From the NCBI RefSeq assembly GCF_002929375.1, contig NZ_PJIP01000009.1, positions 62,001 to 126,000 of the forward strand: a DNA stretch of 64,000 nucleotides. Direction: 5' to 3'. The notes beneath the pieces are model-generated. The model did not search any database and was not told where the DNA came from. It was given only the letters and a program-made list of their open reading frames with translations. The stretch is from Arthrobacter sp. DWC3. GTDB taxonomy: Bacteria; Actinomycetota; Actinomycetes; Actinomycetales; Micrococcaceae. Below, one piece after another: positions 49,884 through 59,036 of the stretch (position 1 is its first letter; each line of letters opens with the position of its first letter). The translations under genes were made by a program, and so were the position numbers.

Positions 49884-51290
49884 CTACCGGCCCCCGAAGA
49901 GGTGGTGCGCCATACCGCCGGGCCGCAGGGCGGGCAGTTCCTCCGAGAACAGCCACGGCATGAGCAGCTCCTCCACCGCGACGTCCGGGAGCTCACGCAC
50001 CGCGAGCGCCATGAAATCGGCCGTGGTGGCCGTCCCGAAGCGGTACTCCGCCGACCACGTGCGCAGCAGCCCGAAGAAGGCGTCGTCGCCCGCTGCGGTC
50101 CGGAGTGCATGCAGCGTGAGGGCCCCGCGCTTGTACACGCGGTCGTCGAACATGTCGCGGGCGCCGGGGTCGCCGATCAGGAGGTCCTGGGGTTCCCGGG
50201 CGAGACGCTGGTGCGTGGACCGGGCGTGGGCGTCCGCCGTCGTCGAGCCGCCGGCCTCCGACCAGATCCACTCGGCGTAGCAGGCGAAGCCCTCGTGCAG
50301 CCAGATGTCCTGCCAACCGGCCGCCGTCACCGAGTTGCCGAACCACTGGTGCGCGAGTTCGTGGGCGATCAGGCGCTGCGCGTCCCACCCCTGGTGGAGG
50401 TGGTTGCGGCCGATGATCGACAGTGTCTGCGCCTCGAGGGGGATCTCGAGCTCGTCGTCGGTGACCACCACGAGGTACTGGGGGTAGGGGTAGGGCCCGA
50501 AGCATTCCTCGAACGCGGTCATCATCTCGTGGTTCCGGGCCAGCGACGCCCGGGCGGCAGGCACGAGCGAGGCCGGCACGGCGGCGTACTGCGGCACGGG
50601 GCTTCCCGGCCCACGGGGTGCGGCGTGGGAGGGGAGGGCGACGGCGGGCCGTGCCGGGTCGTTCAGTGCCACGAGGTCGTAGCGGCCGATCTGGACCGTC
50701 GCGAGATAGGTGGCCATCGGCTCTGCCTGCTCGTAGACCCAGGTGGTCCGGCTGGACTTGTCGATGCGCGAGACGAGCACGCCGTTGCAGATGGCCCGGT
50801 AGCCGGCGTCCGTGGTGGCCGTGAACCGGTAGGCGGCCTTCTGCGAGGGGTGGTCGTTGCAGGGGAACCAGGACGGGGCCCCGGTGGGCTGGCCCGCCAC
50901 CAGCACGCCGTCGGTCAGTTCCTCCCAGCCGACCTCGCCCCAGATCCCGGAGAGGGGCGCGGGATTGCCCTCGTAGCGGATGTCGAGGCGGAACTCGGCG
51001 TCGTCGGGCACCGGATCGCGGAACGCGACCACGAGCTTGCCCGCGCGGTCCTTGAAGGACCGGATGCGGACGGTGTCCGAGGTGACCTTCGTGGTGCGGA
51101 GCCCGCTGAGGTCGAGTTCGAGCTGCCGGAGTTCGCGGTGAGCCGTCAGAGTGAGGACGGCACGGCCGGCCAGGCGGTTGCTGGCGAGCTTGTAGTCGAG
51201 GGTCAGGTCGTAGTGACCCACGCGGTAGGAGGTGCTGCCGTTGGCCGGGGTGTACGGATCCGGTGCCGGGCTTTCCGGGCTACTGCTCAC
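49884..51290 (-). CDS. M1-family metallopeptidase (aminopeptidase)
   Basis: 468 residues, short for the M1 family (~850 in PepN), lacking the C-terminal helical domain. Zinc motif HELAHQWFGNSV with the third ligand Glu in LHEGFACYAEW, 18 residues on. The GAMEN exopeptidase motif is replaced by IPLEAQTLS. There is no signal peptide. Its GTG overlaps the stop of the NRPS-like gene upstream (GTGA), so the two are coupled, which suggests that it acts on the NRPS product or its precursor. Confidence 0.9.
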   Translation of the reverse strand: MSSSPESPAPDPYTPANGSTSYRVGHYDLTLDYKLASNRLAGRAVLTLTAHRELRQLELDLSGLRTTKVTSDTVRIRSFKDRAGKLVVAFRDPVPDDAEFRLDIRYEGNPAPLSGIWGEVGWEELTDGVLVAGQPTGAPSWFPCNDHPSQKAAYRFTATTDAGYRAICNGVLVSRIDKSSRTTWVYEQAEPMATYLATVQIGRYDLVALNDPARPAVALPSHAAPRGPGSPVPQYAAVPASLVPAARASLARNHEMMTAFEECFGPYPYPQYLVVVTDDELEIPLEAQTLSIIGRNHLHQGWDAQRLIAHELAHQWFGNSVTAAGWQDIWLHEGFACYAEWIWSEAGGSTTADAHARSTHQRLAREPQDLLIGDPGARDMFDDRVYKRGALTLHALRTAAGDDAFFGLLRTWSAEYRFGTATTADFMALAVRELPDVAVEELLMPWLFSEELPALRPGGMAHHLFGGR

Positions 51291-54200
51291 GCAGGATCTC
51301 CCGGGCCGGACCAGAAGCTGACCGGGTTGCCCATCCAGTAGGTCCCGGCGGGGACCGTCTCGCCGCGCATCACGAGCGACGCCGGTCCTACGGTGGCACC
51401 CGCGGCGATGTCCGCTGCGGGGAGGATCACGCTGTGGGGGCCGAGGGTTGCGCCGGCGGCGAGTTCCACGGTGTCCATGCTCATGATCCTGTCATGGAAG
51501 AGGTGCGTCTGCACGACGCATCCGCGGTTGACGGTGGACCCGGAACCGAGCGTGACGAGGTCCGCCTCGGGCAGCCAGTAGCTCTCGCACCAGACACCGG
51601 AGCCGATCTTCGAGCCGAGGGCACGGAGCCACCACACGAGGGCCGGGGTGCCGCTGGCCGCGCGGGCGAACCAGGGCGCGCTCACGCTCTCGATGAAGGT
51701 GTCCACCACCTCGTTGCGCCAGATGAACGAGCTCCACAGCGGGTGTTCCCCCGCCGTGATCCGGCCCACCAGCAGCCACTTCGCGGCGACGGCGCTGCCG
51801 GCCGCGACGGCGCCGAGCACCATGAACACGACGCCGCTCAGCAGTGCGGCGAGGAGGTATCCACCGCCTCGGGCGAGCGCGTCGAAGATCACGAGCGCGG
51901 CAGCCGCGATCAGCACGGTGAGGACCACCGGCACCCCGCGACAGAGTTCCCAGAAGGCACGCGCGATCTTGAGGCGGCGGGACGGCTGGAAGGTGCGGCT
52001 CTGGTCCCCGGTGACGGCGAGGCGGCGCAGGCGCGACGGCGGGCTGCCCAGCCAGGAACTGCCGGCCTTGGCCTTCGCGGGCGTGGCCGACAGGACGGCG
52101 ACGAGCGAGTTCTTCGGCACGCGCCGCCCCGCGGACGTCATGCCCGAGTTGCCGAGGAACGCCCGGCGTCCGATCTTCGCCGGGGCGATCCGCACATACC
52201 CGCCGCCCAGTTCGTAGGAGGCCACCATGGTGTCGTCCGCGAGGAAGGCGCCCTCGCCGATGGTGGTCATCTTCGGGATGAGCAGCACCGTGGACGCCTC
52301 GACGTTGCGGCCCACCCGGGCTCCGAGGAGCCGGAGCCACACGGGGGTGAAGAGGCTGGCGTAGAGGGGGAACAGGAGGTCCCGCGCCATGTCGAGGGTC
52401 CGCTCGGTGGCCCAGATCTGCCAGCCGATGCGGCTGCGGGCCGGGTAGTAGCCCTCCTTCAGGCCGATCCCCAGCAGCCGGACGGTCGCGAGGACGAGGA
52501 CGGCGTTCACGACGAGCCAGAGGACCGCCGCGAGGACCACGGGTCCGGCGAGCGACGGCCACGCGGCCGAGAGCGACGACGCCCCGCGCAGTGCCGCGAC
52601 GACGGGCAGCGCGGCGACGACGGCGGCCAGGTACGGGATGAGCGCGAGCGCACCCGACGCCGCCGCGAAGGCGAGGAAGGCCAGGCGCGAGCTCCCCGCG
52701 GAGCGTGCGGGCGGTGCGGCGGGCCAGTCCTGCTTCGCCTTCCCGGCCCGGGTGGCGGGCGAGCCCGAGAACAGCTGGCCGGCCTTCACGGTACCGTGCA
52801 CGGCGGACCCGGGCGCGACCTCCGCACCCGACCCGATGCTCGCGCCCGGCATGAGCGTGCTGCGTGCACCGATCACGGCTCCGGCGCCCACGCTGATGCC
52901 GCCGATGTGCACGCGGTCGCCGTCGATCCACCAGCCCGAGAGGTCCACCTCAGGTTCCACGGATGCCCCCGCTCCCAGCGTCAGCAGGCCGGTGACGGGC
53001 GGGACCGAATGGAGGTCCACGTCGGGTCCGATGCTCGCGCCGAGCGCCCGCGCGTAGACCGGTACCCAGGGGGCGCTCGCGAGGCTGACCGCACCGACGC
53101 TGTCGGAGATCTGCTCGGCGAGCCAGAGCCGCAGGTGCACCCTGCCCGACCGCGGGTACACGCCGGGCTGCACGCCGCCGAGCAGGAGGCGGGCCGCGAC
53201 GACGGACAGCCCCATGCGGCCGATCGGGCTGACGAAGACGAGCCACGACGCCGCCACCCACCACCAGGACAGGGTGGGTGCGGCCGTGAGGATGCCGAGC
53301 CCGGCGAGCGCGTTGTTCGCGATCATCGCATAGGTCAGCCAGCGCATGCCTGCGAGGAACTGGAGCGGGATGCCCATGAGGGTCTGGAACACCTGCGATC
53401 GGCGGGCGGTGTGACGGACGGTCCGCTCAGGGGCGGCGACGTGTTCGTCGCCGTCGCCGGTGCCGGCGGCGAAGGCCGCCAGGGCGCCGAGGCGCGGGTG
53501 GGCGTAGATGTCGGCGACGGTGATGACCGGGTAGCGTGCCCGGATGAGCGACACGAGCCGCGCCGCGGCGAGCGAACCGCCGCCGTGGAGGAAGAAGTCG
53601 GCGTCCTCGTTGGCGGGTACCGTGCCGAGGACGGCGGCCCACTGGTCGGCGATCCACTGCACGCGCGGGTCGAGGTCCTCGAGGCTGCCCGGCTCACCGG
53701 GGTCGCCGACGTCGGCGAGGGGCCAGGGCAGCGCGTTCCGGTCCACCTTGCCGCTCGTCTTGGTGGGCAGCGCGTCGGCGACGGCCAGCAGCGGCACGAG
53801 CGCCGCGGGCAGGCGGTCCGCGAGCAGGGTGCGGAGCGCGGGGAGGTCGGGGTCGGGTACTGCCGGGACGAGATAGCCGACGAGGAGCTGGTTGCCCGAC
53901 GGCGTCGTCTGCACGGCGGCGGCGGCACCGGCGATGCCGGGCAGGGCCTGCAGGGCGGCGTCCACCTCGCCGAGTTCGATGCGGCGGCCGCCGAGCTTCA
54001 CCTGGTCGTCAGCACGTCCCATGAACACGAGTCCGGCGGCCTCGAGCTGCACGAGGTCGCCCGAGCGGTAGGCCCGGTCCCACCCGAGCGTGGGCATCGG
54101 TGCGTACTTCTCGGCGTCCTTGGCGGCGTCCAGGTAGCGGGCCAGGCCCACTCCCCCGATGATGAGTTCGCCGATGCTGCCCTCTTCCACGGGCAGGCCG

Positions 54201-55207
54201 GACTCGTCGACGACGGCGAGGTCCCAGCCGTCCAGGGGCAGCCCGATCCGGACGGGTCCCTCGCCGCCGAGGCGGGCCGCGCAGGCGACGACGGTGGCCT
54301 CGGTGGGGCCGTAGGTGTTCCAGACCTCGCGGTCGTGGACGGCGAGGCGCTGCGCGAGTTCCGGCGGGCAGGCTTCCCCGCCGAAGATGAGGAGCCGGAC
54401 GTTCTCGAGCGAGTCGGCGGGCCAGAGTGCGGCGAGGGTGGGGACGGTGGACACGATGGTGATCCCGCGGGCGATCAGCCACGGTCCGAGGTCGACGCCG
54501 GTGCGGACGAGGGCGCGCGGGGCCGGCACGAGGCAGGCGCCGTGCCCCCAGGCCAGCCACATCTCCTCGCAGGACGCGTCGAACGCCACGGACAGCCCGG
54601 CCAGCACGCGGTCGGCGGGCCCGATGGGGTCACGCTGCAGGAACAGGCGTGCTTCGGCGTCGACGAAGGCCGCGGCGGAGCGGTGGCTGACCGCGACACC
54701 CTTCGGCGTCCCCGTCGAACCCGACGTGAAGATGATCCAGGCGTCGTCGTCGGGCGTCGGGTCCCCCGTGCCGCCCCGGCGTCCAGCCGTCCCGGTGGTC
54801 AGCGACAGTCCCTGCCCCACGACGACGGCGGCCCGGGACTCCGCGAACACCACGCGGGCGCGCTCGTCGGGATCGTCGGCGTCGACGGGAACGTAGGCGG
54901 CACCGGCGGTGAGCACGCCGAGGATCGCGATGTAGAGCTCGTTCGTGCCCGAGGGCAGGCGCACCCCGACCGTGTCGCCGCGGCCCACCCCGGCATCGCG
55001 CAGGACGGCGGCGAACTGCTCGGCCGCCGTCACCAGTTCGGTGTAGCTGAGCGCGGAGGTGCCGTCGTCGAGCGCCGACGCGCTGGGGTGGGCCGCGGCC
55101 GTGGCGCGCAGGATGTCGAGGAGCGTCCGGGGCGAGGGCGCGAGTCCGGAGGCGGCGAACTGCGCGGTGGACGGTGCGGTCGCGGTCTCGGGCGGGGGTG
55201 TGGTCAC
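51287..55207 (-). CDS. Membrane-bound NRPS-like protein (A-PCP-beta-helix-transmembrane)
   Basis: 1306 residues. Order: adenylation domain (about 25-530; IIFTSGSTGTPKGVAVSHRS, NTYGPTEATVVA, YRSGDLVQLEAAG), carrier domain with phosphopantetheine Ser near 544 (FFLHGGGSLAAARL), then six predicted membrane helices in three pairs, alternating with three left-handed beta-helix hexapeptide regions (about 715-825, 950-1050, 1180-1300). There is no condensation or thioesterase domain. This is the Pls-like/TIGR02353 architecture; Pls makes epsilon-poly-L-lysine. The product here is unknown; a short amino-acid polymer or homopeptide is inference. It is coupled to the M1 peptidase. Confidence 0.88.
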   Translation of the reverse strand: MTTPPPETATAPSTAQFAASGLAPSPRTLLDILRATAAAHPSASALDDGTSALSYTELVTAAEQFAAVLRDAGVGRGDTVGVRLPSGTNELYIAILGVLTAGAAYVPVDADDPDERARVVFAESRAAVVVGQGLSLTTGTAGRRGGTGDPTPDDDAWIIFTSGSTGTPKGVAVSHRSAAAFVDAEARLFLQRDPIGPADRVLAGLSVAFDASCEEMWLAWGHGACLVPAPRALVRTGVDLGPWLIARGITIVSTVPTLAALWPADSLENVRLLIFGGEACPPELAQRLAVHDREVWNTYGPTEATVVACAARLGGEGPVRIGLPLDGWDLAVVDESGLPVEEGSIGELIIGGVGLARYLDAAKDAEKYAPMPTLGWDRAYRSGDLVQLEAAGLVFMGRADDQVKLGGRRIELGEVDAALQALPGIAGAAAAVQTTPSGNQLLVGYLVPAVPDPDLPALRTLLADRLPAALVPLLAVADALPTKTSGKVDRNALPWPLADVGDPGEPGSLEDLDPRVQWIADQWAAVLGTVPANEDADFFLHGGGSLAAARLVSLIRARYPVITVADIYAHPRLGALAAFAAGTGDGDEHVAAPERTVRHTARRSQVFQTLMGIPLQFLAGMRWLTYAMIANNALAGLGILTAAPTLSWWWVAASWLVFVSPIGRMGLSVVAARLLLGGVQPGVYPRSGRVHLRLWLAEQISDSVGAVSLASAPWVPVYARALGASIGPDVDLHSVPPVTGLLTLGAGASVEPEVDLSGWWIDGDRVHIGGISVGAGAVIGARSTLMPGASIGSGAEVAPGSAVHGTVKAGQLFSGSPATRAGKAKQDWPAAPPARSAGSSRLAFLAFAAASGALALIPYLAAVVAALPVVAALRGASSLSAAWPSLAGPVVLAAVLWLVVNAVLVLATVRLLGIGLKEGYYPARSRIGWQIWATERTLDMARDLLFPLYASLFTPVWLRLLGARVGRNVEASTVLLIPKMTTIGEGAFLADDTMVASYELGGGYVRIAPAKIGRRAFLGNSGMTSAGRRVPKNSLVAVLSATPAKAKAGSSWLGSPPSRLRRLAVTGDQSRTFQPSRRLKIARAFWELCRGVPVVLTVLIAAAALVIFDALARGGGYLLAALLSGVVFMVLGAVAAGSAVAAKWLLVGRITAGEHPLWSSFIWRNEVVDTFIESVSAPWFARAASGTPALVWWLRALGSKIGSGVWCESYWLPEADLVTLGSGSTVNRGCVVQTHLFHDRIMSMDTVELAAGATLGPHSVILPAADIAAGATVGPASLVMRGETVPAGTYWMGNPVSFWSGPGDPA

Positions 55208-55322
55208 GATGGGATTCTTCCGGTGGAAGGTGAACGGCAGGTGACCTGGGCCGGCTGCCGCGCACGGGCTCCGGGAAGTCTACCGGGGGCGGGGCCACGG
55301 CTCCGGGCCCCGCGGCACGACC

Positions 55323-55334
55323 TAGACTGGCTGG
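55323..55334 (+). promoter_or_regulatory. Leaderless -10 box of thyA
   Basis: TAGACT (55323-55328) lies six bases before the GTG start of thyA. No Shine-Dalgarno sequence is present. Confidence 0.55.
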
Positions 55335-56162
55335 GTGAGCACTCCCATCCCCACCCCGTACGAGGACCTGCTGCGCGACGTCATGGCGAACGGCGCGGCG
55401 AAGAGCGACAGGACGGGCACCGGCACCCGGAGCGTCTTCGGACGGCAGCTCCGCTTCGACCTCGCCGAGTCCTTCCCGCTCGTCACCACCAAGCGCGTGC
55501 ACTTCAAATCGGTGGCACTCGAGCTGCTCTGGTTCCTGCGGGGCGACTCGAACGTCCGCTGGCTGCAGGAGCGTGGCGTCTCCATCTGGAACGAATGGGC
55601 GGACGACGACGGCGAACTCGGGCCCGTCTACGGTGTCCAGTGGCGTTCCTGGCCCACGCCCGACGGCGGACACATCGACCAGATCACGCAGGTGGTCGAG
55701 GCCCTGAAGACCAACCCCGACTCGCGCCGGCACCTCGTCTCGGCGTGGAACGTGTCCGAGCTGCACAACATGGCGTTGCCGCCCTGCCACGTGTTCTTCC
55801 AGTTCTACGTGACGCCGGGGGTCGACGGCGCTCCCGGGCGGCTCTCCTGCCAGCTGTACCAGCGGTCGGCCGACACGTTCCTCGGGGTGCCCTTCAACAT
55901 CGCGTCCTACGCCCTGCTGACCCTCATGGTGGCGCAGCAGACCGGGCTCGAACCCGGCGAGTTCATCTGGACCGGCGGCGACGTCCACGTCTACGACAAT
56001 CACGTGGAGCAGGTCGCCGAGCAGCTGTCGCGGGAACCGTACCCGTACCCGCGGATCGAGCTGAAGCGGAAGCCGGACAGCATCTTCGACTACACCCTGG
56101 AGGACTTCGACGTGGTCGACTACCAGCACCACCCCACGATCAAGGCACCGGTGGCGGTATGA
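55335..56162 (+). CDS. thyA: Thymidylate synthase
   Basis: 275 residues. Methylates dUMP to dTMP using methylene-tetrahydrofolate. Motifs: [16 protein letters not shown], catalytic Cys in [15 protein letters not shown], and [19 protein letters not shown]. It starts at a GTG right behind a TAGACT box (leaderless). Its TGA overlaps the folA ATG, so folA, which recycles the dihydrofolate made here, is coupled. Confidence 0.97.
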   Translation: MSTPIPTPYEDLLRDVMANGAAKSDRTGTGTRSVFGRQLRFDLAESFPLVTTKRVHFKSVALELLWFLRGDSNVRWLQERGVSIWNEWADDDGELGPVYGVQWRSWPTPDGGHIDQITQVVEALKTNPDSRRHLVSAWNVSELHNMALPPCHVFFQFYVTPGVDGAPGRLSCQLYQRSADTFLGVPFNIASYALLTLMVAQQTGLEPGEFIWTGGDVHVYDNHVEQVAEQLSREPYPYPRIELKRKPDSIFDYTLEDFDVVDYQHHPTIKAPVAV

Positions 56163-56749
56163 GCGAGGCCCCCCCGCACAGCAGCCTCAGCGTGTCCGAC
56201 GCCGTCGGCGCGCGCCCCGTGATCGGCCTGATCTGGGCGCAGACCGAGAACGGCGTGATCGGCAGGGACGGCGGCATCCCCTGGCACGTCCCCGAGGACA
56301 TGGCGCACTTCAAGGCCACCACCACGGGGCATCCGGTCATCATGGGCCGTAGGACCTGGGAGTCCTTCCCCCCGCGATCCCGTCCCCTGCCGGATCGGAC
56401 GAACATCGTCGTGTCCCGTTCCGGTGTGGACCTGCCGGGCGCCGTCGTCGTCGATTCGCTGGACGCGGCGTTCGAGGCGGCGCAGGCCGCTCCGGGGTCC
56501 GAGGAGATCTGGGTGATCGGCGGCGGCCGGGTCTACGCCGATGCCATGGAGCGGGCCAATGCGGCGCTCGTCACCGTCGTCGAATCCGACGCCGAGGGCG
56601 ATACCGTGGCGCCGTCGCTGGGTACCGAATGGGCGCTGGCGGCGCTGACGCCGGAATCGGGCTGGCTGGAGTCCTCCACCGGGACGCGGTACCGGATCAG
56701 TCTCTGGACCAGGACCGCCCAGGAGACGGGACGCTCAGACACGGTCTGA
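56159..56749 (+). CDS. folA: Dihydrofolate reductase
   Basis: 196 residues, slightly longer than usual owing to a 20-residue polar head ([19 protein letters not shown]). Reduces dihydrofolate with NADPH. Core motifs: [43 protein letters not shown] and [17 protein letters not shown] overlaps the thyA stop. The last 15 bp overlap the convergent gene on the minus strand. Confidence 0.96.
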   Translation: MSEAPPHSSLSVSDAVGARPVIGLIWAQTENGVIGRDGGIPWHVPEDMAHFKATTTGHPVIMGRRTWESFPPRSRPLPDRTNIVVSRSGVDLPGAVVVDSLDAAFEAAQAAPGSEEIWVIGGGRVYADAMERANAALVTVVESDAEGDTVAPSLGTEWALAALTPESGWLESSTGTRYRISLWTRTAQETGRSDTV

Positions 56750-57577
56750 GCGCAGGGTCAGGACGGGCAGGTCGCCGTCCGTCTCGATGGCATCTCCGCC
56801 GCCGTTGCGGCTGTGATAGCCGGTCGAGAAATGCCGGATCGTGTGGACGTCCGCCTTCGGCCGCAGACTGGCGACCACCCAGTCCCGCTCGTCGTCGGTC
56901 CGTGCAGCGATCTTGTGGGTCACCTGGAAGGTGAACAGGGAGAGCCCCACGCTGCGGTCGAAGGTCGCGGCTCCCACGAGGTCGACGTCGAACCCGCCCG
57001 GCAGGACCCATCCCGGCGGACACACCCAGAAGCGCACGTGGTGCCGCTGCGCAGGGTTGCCGGCCACCTCCTGTTCGAACGCGAGGTCCTGCTTCTGCCC
57101 GAAGACGAAGAGGGGGCTCACCGGGGCCGACGGGTAGCTGCGGCGAAGGATCGACGCCGTGATGATGTGCCGGCTGCTCCGGAACGTCACGGGATCGGCC
57201 TCGGTCCAGCCGCAGGACAGCATCGCGGCCCGGAGGTCCTCGGCACTGCCGATGACGGCGAGGTTGATCGGATCGCCCAGCAGCCCGTCGGCGGTGCGGG
57301 TCCGTCCGATGAAGTAGTCGGGCACGTAGATCCGGGTGAGCAGCCGGTTGATGCGTGGCACCAGGACGTAGGCGGCGAGTGCCCAGATGATGACGAAGAC
57401 CCAGGGCTGGCGGTCGCCGTCGTCCAGTTCGTCCAGGAAGAGTGCGTAGATCGCCCACCCGGAGAGAACGACCACCACGAGGAAGAGGATGCGTTGCCCC
57501 AGGAGCACCGCGGTGCTCGCGAGCCTTCCCGCCCTCCGTTCCGTGCCGCCTTCCCGTGCGCGTGGCGCCTCGTCCAT
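56735..57577 (-). CDS. LssY C-terminal-domain membrane protein
   Basis: 280 residues. Two membrane helices (about 22-43 and 58-76) precede a soluble domain with GDPINLAVIGSAEDLRAAMLSCGWTEADP, RHHVRFW and ATFDRSVGLS, matching the LssY_C family found in type I secretion-associated and phosphatase-linked proteins. No catalytic residue is known. TAGGAT ends six bases before the ATG (leaderless), back to back with the promoter of the next gene. Confidence 0.8.
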   Translation of the reverse strand: MDEAPRAREGGTERRAGRLASTAVLLGQRILFLVVVVLSGWAIYALFLDELDDGDRQPWVFVIIWALAAYVLVPRINRLLTRIYVPDYFIGRTRTADGLLGDPINLAVIGSAEDLRAAMLSCGWTEADPVTFRSSRHIITASILRRSYPSAPVSPLFVFGQKQDLAFEQEVAGNPAQRHHVRFWVCPPGWVLPGGFDVDLVGAATFDRSVGLSLFTFQVTHKIAARTDDERDWVVASLRPKADVHTIRHFSTGYHSRNGGGDAIETDGDLPVLTLRSDRV

Positions 57578-57583
57578 CCGCCT

Positions 57584-57611
57584 ATCCTAGGTCCGGGTGA
57601 GGAGCTAGGCT
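57584..57611. promoter_or_regulatory. Compact divergent leaderless promoter pair
   Basis: Minus-strand TAGGAT (57589-57584) and plus-strand TAGGCT (57606-57611) stand 16 bp apart; each is exactly six bases from its start codon (57577 and 57618). The total distance between the two start codons is only 40 bp, so the -35 region of each promoter overlaps the -10 of the other. Confidence 0.55.
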
Positions 57612-57617
57612 CGGACG

Positions 57618-58322
57618 GTGCCGCACGCCGAGGACGCCGAACCAGCGGACCGGGGAGACCTGAGGTCCCGTTACAAGTCGGTGCTCACCCGGGGGAACTC
57701 GACCGACCGGACCGTGTTCTTCAGCGACGCCGTGTTCGCCATCGCCATGACCCTGCTCGTCCTCGATCTGGAGGTCCCCGACGACCTCCCGGCTGACCGG
57801 CTCGGTGCTGCGCTGGTGGAGCAGTTGCCGAACTTCTTCTCCTTCGCGCTCAGCTTCGCCGTCATCGGCAGTGCATGGCTGAACCATCACCGGAAGTTCA
57901 GCGTGATCGTCCGCTACGACTTCCGCCTGCAGGTCCTGAATCTCGTGCTGCTCTTCTTCGTGGCCCTCCTCCCCCTGCCGACCGCCGTGCTCAGCGAATA
58001 CGGCGGTCGGTCCTCGCCCTGGCCGGTGGTGGTCTATGCGACGGTGGTGGCCTGCGTCTACACCATGCTCAACCTGGTGTGGGCGTATGCGTGGCGGGCA
58101 CGCCTCATGGCACCTGCCGTGGACCGGGGACTGTACCTCTACGTGCTGCGGGCGGTACTTCCCGTGCCCGTGGTGTTCGCCGCGAGCATCCCGGTGGCCT
58201 TCCCCGCGCCCGGCATCGCCATGTACCTGTGGCTGCTGATCATCCCGGCGAACGTCGTGGTCCATCGGATGTTCCCGACGCCACGGGCACGACCTCGGGA
58301 AGGGCGCACGTCGGCGGCGTGA
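57618..58322 (+). CDS. TMEM175-family potassium channel-like protein
   Basis: 234 residues with six predicted membrane helices. The hallmark is the first helix: RTVFFSDAVFAIAMTLLVLD, containing the FSD motif of the bacterial TMEM175 K+ channels. WLNHHRKF is another conserved part. It starts at a GTG behind a TAGGCT leaderless box. Selectivity is inferred from the family. Confidence 0.88.
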   Translation: MPHAEDAEPADRGDLRSRYKSVLTRGNSTDRTVFFSDAVFAIAMTLLVLDLEVPDDLPADRLGAALVEQLPNFFSFALSFAVIGSAWLNHHRKFSVIVRYDFRLQVLNLVLLFFVALLPLPTAVLSEYGGRSSPWPVVVYATVVACVYTMLNLVWAYAWRARLMAPAVDRGLYLYVLRAVLPVPVVFAASIPVAFPAPGIAMYLWLLIIPANVVVHRMFPTPRARPREGRTSAA

Positions 58323-58407
58323 GGACCGGCGTCGCCCTGCTCCGCGATAGCCTGTCCGACGGCGGGGGACGTCCCCGATGTCGTCGATCTCCGACCAAGG
58401 ACAGGAC

Positions 58408-58557
58408 ATGGCGAGGACCACTACTGAAACATCCGAGGACACGGCAGCAGGCGCGTGTCCTTCCGGCCGCGGTCGGCGCGAGAACGCCATGGTGCGACAC
58501 GCTGGGCTCGACGACGAGGCTCCGGTGGCCGAGTCCACCACTGCCAGGAGCCAATGA
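58408..58557 (+). CDS. Possible 49-residue peptide gene
   Basis: ATG at 58408 is preceded by AAGGACAGGAC and reads 49 codons, polar and Thr/Ala/Arg-rich (MARTTTETSEDTAAGACPSG...), stopping 1 nt before the next start codon at 58559. Good ribosome binding sequence and tight spacing favour a real upstream peptide, possibly a leader coupling translation. No family; composition is not distinctive. Confidence 0.35.
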   Translation: MARTTTETSEDTAAGACPSGRGRRENAMVRHAGLDDEAPVAESTTARSQ

Positions 58558-58558
58558 C

Positions 58559-58975
58559 ATGGTGTACGACGCAGGACGGCAGCGGCGGGATGCCGCCATG
58601 ACCGCTGAGCACGAACGCCTCGTCCGGGAGACCGGGCAGCAGCGCATCCTGTCGCGGGCGAAGAACGGGGAACTCGTCAGCTACCTGCCGGAGGAATACG
58701 GCAACGCAGGCAGGAAGAGCGGCCCGACCATCACCACGGCCCGGGGCTACATCGTCGCCGTGATCCTCGTCGGCGTGGTGTCGGTCCTCTTCACCGTCCT
58801 GGTGGCTGCTCCGTACTTCGATCCACGGCCCGATCCCCCCCTGTTCGTGTGGGTGATCCCGCTCATGCTCTTCGGCACGATGGTCCTCTTCGTGCACTAC
58901 CTGACGATCGAGGTGCAGGCGGACCGCCTGCGGAGAGCACGTGGCCTCCCGCCGCCGTCGGAGCTTCCGTACTAG
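58559..58975 (+). CDS. Small two-helix membrane protein of unknown function
   Basis: 138 residues. A soluble basic head (about 65 residues) is followed by two membrane helices (about 66-86 and 98-118: [41 protein letters not shown]) and a short Arg-rich tail ending [13 protein letters not shown] sits eight bases before the ATG. No known family. Same strand as asd, 61 nt before it. Confidence 0.7.
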   Translation: MVYDAGRQRRDAAMTAEHERLVRETGQQRILSRAKNGELVSYLPEEYGNAGRKSGPTITTARGYIVAVILVGVVSVLFTVLVAAPYFDPRPDPPLFVWVIPLMLFGTMVLFVHYLTIEVQADRLRRARGLPPPSELPY

Positions 58976-59036
58976 CCGGGGTGCGGTCCGGTCACAAAGC
59001 GGCCGCCCGGCGAGCGCACCGCCTAAACTGGAAGGC

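Noticed and set aside
49739-49963. 74-codon frame after the phosphopantetheinyl transferase, with TAGGCT and AAGGAG before its ATG
   Set aside because: The upstream signals are attractive, but the peptide is Arg-rich and without pattern, and its 3' half runs antisense into the peptidase gene. Possibly remains of a lost gene.
51263-56749. An 1828-codon open frame on plus, antisense to the NRPS-like gene and running into folA
   Set aside because: Composition is Arg/Glu/Asp/His/Gly-rich without motifs, as expected from the complementary frame of GC-rich genes. Only the last 197 codons (folA) are real.
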